DNA of 64,000 nucleotides from Mycoplasmopsis gallopavonis (lineage in GTDB: Bacteria; Bacillota_I; Bacilli_A; Mycoplasmatales; Metamycoplasmataceae): assembly GCF_900660635.1 (NCBI RefSeq), contig NZ_LR215031.1, positions 310,001 to 374,000 of the forward strand, given 5' to 3'. Position numbers and translations under genes: made by a program. The stretch's first letter is position 1. Each line of letters opens with the position of its first letter. This document shows, piece after piece, positions 55,375 to 64,000 of the stretch. The notes under the pieces were generated by a model that was not told the DNA's origin, did not search any database, and saw only the letters and a program-made list of their open reading frames with translations.

Positions 55375-57157
55375 AATTAGCAATGTTGATGATATTAAAG
55401 AACAATTATCAACCACAAAAACAGAATTAAAAGATGGAGTTTTCATCTTTACAGGGAAGATGTCAATTGGTGAGTTTGCTCAAAAAACAAAACTTAATCC
55501 AAATGATATTATCAAAAAGTTCTTTATGTTAGGAAAAATGTACAACTTAAACCATCTTCTTGATGAAGAAGAAATTATGGAGCTTTGTCTTGAAAATGGC
55601 TTTGATTTTCAAAAAGAAACCAATATTGATGCAGGTAACTTTTTAGATGAAGTTCATTTCAAAGATAAAGAAGAAGATTTAGTTCGTAGAACACCTGTAA
55701 TTACTGTTATGGGTCATGTTGATCATGGAAAAACTACTTTAATTGATAAAATTCGTAATTCAAATATTGTTGCAACAGAAAGCAGCGGAATTACTCAACA
55801 CACAGGTGCTTATCAAATTAAACATAATGATTTTAGAATCACATTCTTAGATACACCTGGTCATGAAGCGTTTACAAAAATGAGAGCTCGTGGAGCAAAA
55901 GTAACTGACATTGTTATTTTAGTTGTGGCAGCTGATGATGGTGTTATGCCGCAAACTAAAGAAGCAATTACTCACGCACAAGCAGCCGGGGTTCCAATTA
56001 TTGTTTTTGTTAACAAAATGGACAAACCAAATAAAGATTTAGATCGTCTTAAAGGTGAACTTGCAGAAGCAAATGTAGTTATTGAAGAATATGGTGGAGA
56101 TACTCAAATTGTCTATGGTTCAGCTCTTAAAGGTGAAGGTCTTAATGAACTTTTTGATCAAATTAAATTGTTAGCAGAACTTTTAGGTCTAAAAGCCAAC
56201 CCAAAACGTTATCCAATTGGAACTGTTATTGAATCAAGAGTTGATAAAGGTGTTGGTGTTGTCTCAACTATTATCGTAGAAAATGGAACTCTTTACAAAG
56301 GGGATTTCATTGTAGCCGGAAGTAAATTCGGAAGAATTAGAATGTTAAAAGATGCCCAAGGAAATGAGATGGAATTTGTTAAACCAGGGTGACCTGCTTT
56401 AATTTCTGGTCTAAACTATACCCCAGAAGCAGGAGATAAATTTGTTGGAATTAATGATGAAAAATTTGCTAAAAAATTAGCAAGTGAAAAATCATCACAA
56501 GACAAACTTCAATCATTAAGTGAAAATACTGTTTCATCTAATAATGAAGGTAAAAAATCTATCAATATTATTATCAAAAGTGATGTGGTTGGAACAGCTG
56601 AGGCAATCAAAGGTCAATTACAGGATTTAGAAAATGATGAAGCCTACATTAAGATTGTTTCTGCAACAGCCGGAAATGTTACTGATTCTGATTTATTACT
56701 AGCTCAAGCTTCAAACGCTTCTATTTTTGCTTTTAATTTAAAAGTAACACCAGCAATGAAACAAAATGCTGCATCAAATAAAGTTTCATTAGTTTCACAC
56801 GATGTTATTTACAAAATTCTAGAAGATTGTCAAAAATTATTAGATGGTGAAAAAGCACCAATTTATGAAGAACAAAAAATTGGTGAAGCTCATATTATCA
56901 AAGTTTTCTTCTACTCAAAAGTAGGAAAAATTGCAGGATGTATGATGGACACAGGACTTGTCAAAGAAAAATCAAAAGTTAAAGTTTATCGTCGTGGAAA
57001 ATTAATTCATGAAGGTGTTATTGACTCATTAAAACGTGAATTAAATGATGCAAAAGAAGTTGTTAAAGGTAAAGATTTTGGAACACACATTCGTGACTTT
57101 AATGATATTGAAGAAGATGATGTTTTAGAATTTTATCAAGATGTTCGTGTCAACTAA
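55355..57157 (+). CDS. infB: Translation initiation factor IF-2
   Basis: 600 residues. Places fMet-tRNA on the ribosome. IF2_N ([36 protein letters not shown]), G domain [24 protein letters not shown] (G1), [12 protein letters not shown] (G2), [10 protein letters not shown] (G3), VNKMDKP (G4) and GSALKGEG (G5), domains II-IV ([39 protein letters not shown]). The long N-terminal linker of E. coli IF2 is absent. GGAGG RBS within rnpM. Confidence 0.97.
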
Positions 57158-57172
57158 AAATAAGAGGATAGT

Positions 57173-57682
57173 ATGGATATTAAGAAATTAATTCGTGATG
57201 TTCCTGATTTTCCAAAACCAGGAATTATCTTTAAAGATATTTCACCATTACTTGCAAATGGTGAAGCTCTTCATTATACAATTGAACAAATTGCTAAAAA
57301 TTGTGCTGATGCAGACATTATTGTTGGTCCTGATGCACGTGGTTTTCTTTTTGGGACACCAGCTGCCGCATTTCTTAAAAAACCATTTATTATGGTGCGT
57401 AAACCTAAAAAACTTCCTGGGAAAGTTATTGCAATGAATTATGATTTAGAATATGGTTCAAATACCTTGGAAATTCAAGAAGGTTTTGTTAAACAAGGAC
57501 AAAAAGCAGTTATTGTTGATGATGTTCTTGCGACAGGAGGAACCACTAAAGCAATTGTTAAATTACTTGAATCACAAGGTGTGACAGTTACAAAAGTAGT
57601 TGTTCTTTTGGAACTTGCTGAGCTTAATGGACGTAAAATTTTAGGTGATCAAATAGAAGTTGTATCACTAGTAACTGTTTAA
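57173..57682 (+). CDS. apt: Adenine phosphoribosyltransferase
   Basis: 169 residues. Makes AMP from adenine and PRPP. IRDVPDFPKPGIIFKDISPLLANGEALHYTIEQI at the start, IVGPDARGFLFGTPAA (aromatic and Arg), FIMVRKPKKLPG and PRPP loop VIVDDVLATGGTTKAIVKLLE. RBS AGAGGAT 15 nt after infB, so probably the last gene of that operon. Confidence 0.96.
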   Translation: MDIKKLIRDVPDFPKPGIIFKDISPLLANGEALHYTIEQIAKNCADADIIVGPDARGFLFGTPAAAFLKKPFIMVRKPKKLPGKVIAMNYDLEYGSNTLEIQEGFVKQGQKAVIVDDVLATGGTTKAIVKLLESQGVTVTKVVVLLELAELNGRKILGDQIEVVSLVTV

Positions 57683-57693
57683 AATTTCAAACT

Positions 57694-57726
57694 AAAATTC
57701 CCTTTTGCAATTAAGGGAATTTTTCT
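57694..57726 (+). terminator. Terminator after apt
   Basis: AAAATTCCCTT-ttgcaatt-AAGGGAATTTTTC. Confidence 0.8.
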
Positions 57727-57834
57727 TTAAAAATTATTATTTTTAAGCAAACTAAAAACTTGAAATTTTTTAGAAATAAAGTAAGTATTTTTTAGTTATT
57801 TTCTTAAAAAAAGCATATTTTTTCAATATATGGG

Positions 57835-57840
57835 TATAAT
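57835..57840 (+). promoter_or_regulatory. -10 box of upp
   Basis: TATAAT preceded by TTTTTTCAATATATGGG; leader of about 45 nt to the upp ATG. Confidence 0.55.
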
Positions 57841-57892
57841 ATAAAAAATATTTTATATAACAAGTTATATAACGAGAAAGTAGGGGTTAAAA

Positions 57893-58519
57893 ATGCTTAA
57901 AATCATTAATCATCCATTAATTCAAATTAAATTAACAAAAATGCGTGATAAAAATTCAGATCACTTAATTTTTCGTAATAATTTAAATGAAATTGCATCT
58001 TTAATGGTTTATGAAATTCTCCGTGATTATCAAACAAAATCTTACCAAATTACTACTGCTTTAAATTTAGAGTATCAAGGTCAAACTTTTGATAAAGAAA
58101 TTGTTTTAGTGCCAATTTTAAGAGCTGGTCTAGGGATGCTGGATGGAATTTTAAACTTAGTGCCGCAAGCTCGTGTTGGACACATCGGGATGTATCGTGA
58201 CGAAGAAACTCTTAAACCAACCGCATATTATTACAAAATGCCTAATGTTCCAAAGGATTCACTTGTAATTGTTTTAGATCCGATGCTCGCAACAGGAAAT
58301 TCAGCTGCTGATGCAATTAAAGCACTACAAGAAGATGGTTTTACTAATATTCAACTTGTTTGTTTGGTCGGAGTTGCTAGTGCAGTTACAAAAATTGAGC
58401 AGGAATTTGGACAAGATTTCCAAATATATCTTGCTTCACAAGATCAAATGTTAAACGAAAAAGGTTACATAGTTCCGGGTCTTGGGGATGCAGGTGATAG
58501 GATTTTTGGAACAAAATAA
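57893..58519 (+). CDS. upp: Uracil phosphoribosyltransferase
   Basis: 208 residues. Makes UMP from uracil and PRPP. INHPLIQIKLTKMRDKNSDHLIFRNNLNEIASLMVYEILRDY, VPILRAGLGMLDGILNLVPQARVGHIGMYRDEETLKP, PRPP loop IVLDPMLATGNSAADAIKAL and IVPGLGDAGDRIFGTK are the family blocks. RBS GTAGGGG. The downstream permease begins at its stop codon (AAATAAATG). Confidence 0.97.
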   Translation: MLKIINHPLIQIKLTKMRDKNSDHLIFRNNLNEIASLMVYEILRDYQTKSYQITTALNLEYQGQTFDKEIVLVPILRAGLGMLDGILNLVPQARVGHIGMYRDEETLKPTAYYYKMPNVPKDSLVIVLDPMLATGNSAADAIKALQEDGFTNIQLVCLVGVASAVTKIEQEFGQDFQIYLASQDQMLNEKGYIVPGLGDAGDRIFGTK

Positions 58520-59202
58520 ATGAAAAAAATAAGGGTTATACAACAATCAATATCGCTTTAGTTGCTATTTTGTTGTCAATAGCAGTTTTAACCGAATATG
58601 GACTTTCTTTTTTGAAAGTCTTTGGTTTTTTAACCTTTAACCTTTCACTTTTCTTAGGTTTTATTTGCTATTACTTTTTAGGATATCGTTATTTTCTTTT
58701 ATTTTTAGCAACTAAATTTCTTACAATTGCATTAATTACACCTGGTGATATTAGAGTTCATTCTGTAGGTGTTGCAATTGCTTCTCTTGCTCAATTTTTC
58801 TTTGTTTCATTTTATTTCATTTTTAGAAAGAGTTTTTGGTTTATTATCCCACGAGCAAGAACTATTAAATGAGAGTTTATTGAAATTCAAATTTCATTTG
58901 TTCTTTCTTTAGTTTTATCTTCAATTTTGTTAGCCCTTTTAAATACTTTTCTTTTTAATTTAATTTATTTTTATCTCTACGGCATTATTGATTCAATTAG
59001 TTTAAGTGAAGCTAAGAAAAAAATGCCTTTCTCATTTTTAGGAATTGAAAATTACTTTCGTTCTTGAATTACTCTTTATTTTATTTTTAATTTATGCAAT
59101 TATGCAATTAGCATTGTTGCAACTAACATAATTTTAGCAATTGAGTTAAAAACTCAATTTCTTTCTAAACATTTTGTTGCTTATAACCAGCACAAATATT
59201 AG
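58520..59202 (+). pseudogene. MPN527-like ECF transporter permease, start out of frame by one A
   Basis: A long membrane protein frame (NIALVAILLSIAVLTEYGLSFLKVFGFLTF..GDIRVHSVGVAIASLAQFFFVSFYFIFRK.. to ..LSKHFVAYNQHKY, stop 59200-59202) resembles the S-component-like permeases called MPN527 family in mycoplasmas. The ATG overlapping upp at 58520 is followed by seven A (58523-58529). In its frame it stops after 13 codons, but with one more A it would read MKKNKGYTTINIALVAILLS and join the long frame. As given, the only in-frame start is TTG at 58570 without an RBS. It is either slippage/phase variation, a sequencing error or a mutated gene. Confidence 0.6.
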
Positions 59203-59216
59203 CTGTGAGGTTTCTT

Positions 59217-61553
<2,337 letters not shown>

Positions 61554-61568
61554 TTAAAAGGAGGCATA

Positions 61569-64000
61569 ATGCCTAAACAACAACAAGATCAAATTTATCT
61601 TTCCCAAAGTGATAATATTTTAGGTTTACTTTGTGTTTATGATGATCCGATTAATTTATATAAAGATGGATATGCTGATATTCCAGTTTACGAAGAATCA
61701 TACATTAACTTTTTTAATGAAATTTTTAGAAATAAAAATGTAGATGCACCTTTTCGAGCAATTTTCAAACCTAATCTTGACTGAGATCAAAAAAATTTCC
61801 GTGCTCAGTATGCAAAAATAGTGGATTGAGTTTATGATGCTGAAAAACAAGAAGGGTACTTAAAAATTAAAGTTTTAGGTTATGGGACAATTAATTCATT
61901 TGATGTCCAAATGATTCCAAGTGACTTAAAATTAGTTCTTCAGGAACAATTTGGTAATCTTTCAAACAAAATTAATTTACAAGAGTTAATGATGGTCTTC
62001 TTTGCATTAGAAAAAAATAATCTAGATGATGAACTTGCAAGTCAAGAAAATGAATACGCAACATTTTTAAAATTTGTTGAAGAATCAATTGGTTCAACAA
62101 AAGATCAAACATTAATTAACGAAATTAATAGTATCTTTTTTAGATACAATCCTCAAAAAGAACGAAATTGATCATTTGATGATTTAAAAACAAGTTTAAT
62201 TAAATATGATAGTTTAATTGCTATGGATAAAGAGCGTTTTGATAAAGAATTAGTTATGACTTTAATCAATAGTGTTAATCCTCTTATTTTAAATAAAAAT
62301 AAATTTACAAATGAAGCACCAACTAAAATTAATATTTTAGAAGTTTTAACAGAAATTAGTGCTTTTATCTCAAATTACATTCAAACAGAATTTCAAATTA
62401 CAAAAAATATGAATAATAAATTAAACGAACAACAAAAAGAATTTCTTTTACGTGAAAAAATCAAAATCATTCAATCAATGCTTGAAGAAATGAACGCTCC
62501 AGTTGTTGAGGATGACTATGCAAAATTAATTAAAGATGATAAACTAAAAAATATTTATCCTAAAACAGTTAGAGATGTTATTGCAAGTGAAAGTAAAAGA
62601 ATTACAGAAATGATGCAAGCTTCTCCGGAAGCCACTTTGGCTAAAACTTACATTGAAACTCTTAAAAAATTACCATGAAGAATCACTCAAACAGAACATC
62701 TTGACATTGAACATGCTCGTGAAGTATTAGATTCAAACCATTATGGTCTTGATAATGTTAAAGAAAGAGTTCTTGAATATTTGGCTGTTATTATCAATAA
62801 AAAACTTAAAACTCAAAAAGAAGAAAAAGAAGCTAAGTTACCTTATAAAGATGATTTAGAAATTGATTTAAATCTTTTTAAAGAAGAAAAAGAAGCTAAA
62901 AAATCATTTAATAATGTTCCGATTATTACCTTAGTTGGTCCACCAGGAGTTGGGAAAACTTCGCTTTCAAAAGCAATTGCTGATGCTTTAAACCGTAAAT
63001 TTATTAAAGTTTCACTTGGTGGAGTTCATGATGAAAGCGAAATTAGAGGTCACAGAAGAACTTACGTAGGTGCAATGCCTGGAAAAATTATTAAAGGAAT
63101 TAACCAAGTTGGTGTTTCTAACCCAGTTATTTTACTTGACGAAATCGACAAAATGAAGTCAGACATGAAAGGTGATCCAGCTAGTGCAATGTTAGAAGTT
63201 CTTGATCCAGAACAAAATACACATTTCCAAGATCACTATTTAGAACATGAATACGATCTTTCGAAAGCAATTTTTATTGCAACTGCGAACTATTATGAAG
63301 CAATTCCTGCTCCACTTTTAGATCGTGTCGAAGTTATTGAACTCTCTTCATATACTTTGAGTGAAAAAATCAATATCGCTCGTAACCATTTATTACCAAA
63401 AGTTCTTGAACAAGCTAGTTTAGAACCTCAATTCCTTGAAATTAGCGATCAATTAATCGAATTTATTATTAAGCACTACACCAAAGAAGCTGGTGTACGT
63501 GGTCTTAAACGTTTACTTGATAAAATCGCACGTAAAATCGTTATGAAGAAAATGGAACATCCAAAAATGAGAAAATACAAATTAGTGAAAGCGGATGTTT
63601 TAGAATTTCTTGGAGTTATTAAATTCAAACAAGAAGAAAAAGACATCATTGATGTACCAGGAATTGTTAACGGTCTTGCTTATACATCATTTGGTGGTTC
63701 ATCACTTCAAATTGAGGTCAATGTCTTTAAAGGAAAACCAGAGATTAAATTAACTGGTTCACTTAAAGATGTTATGAAAGAGTCTGCACAAATTGCGTTA
63801 TCTTATGTTAGAGCAAATGCTCAAACTTTTGGAATTGAAGAATTTGATTTCGAAACTCACACAATTCATATTCACGTTCCAGAAGGAGCAGTTCCAAAAG
63901 ATGGTCCAAGTGCAGGGGTAACCTTTACAACCGCACTTATTTCAGCATTACGAAACCAACGAGTTCCAAGCGATATTGGAATGACGGGTGAAATTACCCT
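61569..64000 (+). CDS. lon: ATP-dependent protease Lon (first 810 codons)
   Basis: N-terminal substrate domain is unusual for Lon (low similarity), helical linker ([16 protein letters not shown]), AAA+ module with [22 protein letters not shown] (Walker A), [11 protein letters not shown] (Walker B), [24 protein letters not shown] and [24 protein letters not shown], then the protease domain with catalytic Ser in [12 protein letters not shown]. The catalytic Lys and the stop lie outside the window. 15 nt after leuS, AAGGAGG. No CIRCE heat-shock operator fits in the gap. Confidence 0.96.

Overview
The window is chromosomal DNA of a mollicute that reads UGA as tryptophan (genetic code 4). Nearly every long gene runs through in-frame TGA codons at conserved Trp positions, and a tRNA-Trp with anticodon UCA lies at 52690-52764. 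Strong A+T bias, tightly packed and overlapping genes, a IICBA glucose PTS protein, a MYPU_1760-like metalloprotease lipoprotein and several Mycoplasma-only small proteins suggest the Mycoplasmopsis / M. hominis-synoviae-bovis cluster. The species cannot be fixed from the sequence alone.

Layout. 1-2.3 kb is accessory: the N-terminal part of an IS1634-like transposase, a gene tail beside it, and a two-gene operon of a YqaJ-like nuclease and a deoxynucleotide-kinase-like P-loop protein. 2.7-7.5 kb holds ptsG, lemA, tRNA-Leu and ltrA. 7.6-8.9 kb is an IS3-family element. 9-15.4 kb is a housekeeping run (acpS, plsC, scpA, scpB, a pseudouridine synthase, gatC-gatA-gatB). 15.5-25.2 kb, on the minus strand, has gyrB, a Schlafen/AlbA_2-type ATP-binding protein with a short tandem repeat, two rRNA methyltransferases, a split chromate-type transporter and a zinc metalloprotease lipoprotein. 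25.3-33.4 kb, minus, has gapA, fmt, a DnaI/DnaB-like primosomal pair, a 5'-3' exonuclease and dnaE. 33.5-38.5 kb holds rplJL with its leader and the opposing rpmG-secE-nusG, sigH-position gene, rlmB and cysS, an order recalling the Bacillus chromosome. 38.6-48.3 kb has a 6-phospho-beta-glucosidase, argS, rpoE, fba, a nuclease, a second IS3-family element, a YitT protein, an amidohydrolase and tRNA-Lys. 48.4-64 kb has gltX, four poorly known genes, acpP, tRNA-Trp, the rimP-nusA-rnpM-infB operon, apt, upp, an ECF-type permease, leuS and the first 810 codons of lon.

How the genes work together. The cell lives on imported sugar (PtsG, BglA, Fba, GapA) and salvaged bases (Apt, Upp). It charges tRNA-Gln indirectly (GltX plus GatCAB) and acylates lipids with PlsC and ACP (AcpS, AcpP). 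Replication genes (dnaE, exonuclease, DnaB/DnaI-like) are clustered.

Most notable signals: (1) both IS3-family elements sit inside the loop of an inverted repeat. For the second, the host site rebuilds into a terminator hairpin whose 4-nt loop is exactly the target duplication. Both elements also carry terminator-like hairpins at each end. (2) A T16 tract abuts the -10 box of an amidohydrolase gene, like phase-variable mycoplasma promoters. (3) acpS and acpP both look leaderless. (4) The LeuRS editing domain has lost its signature motifs. (5) A 34-bp perfect palindrome lies in a gene-free stretch. (6) An ECF permease is out of frame with its natural ATG by one base in an A-run.
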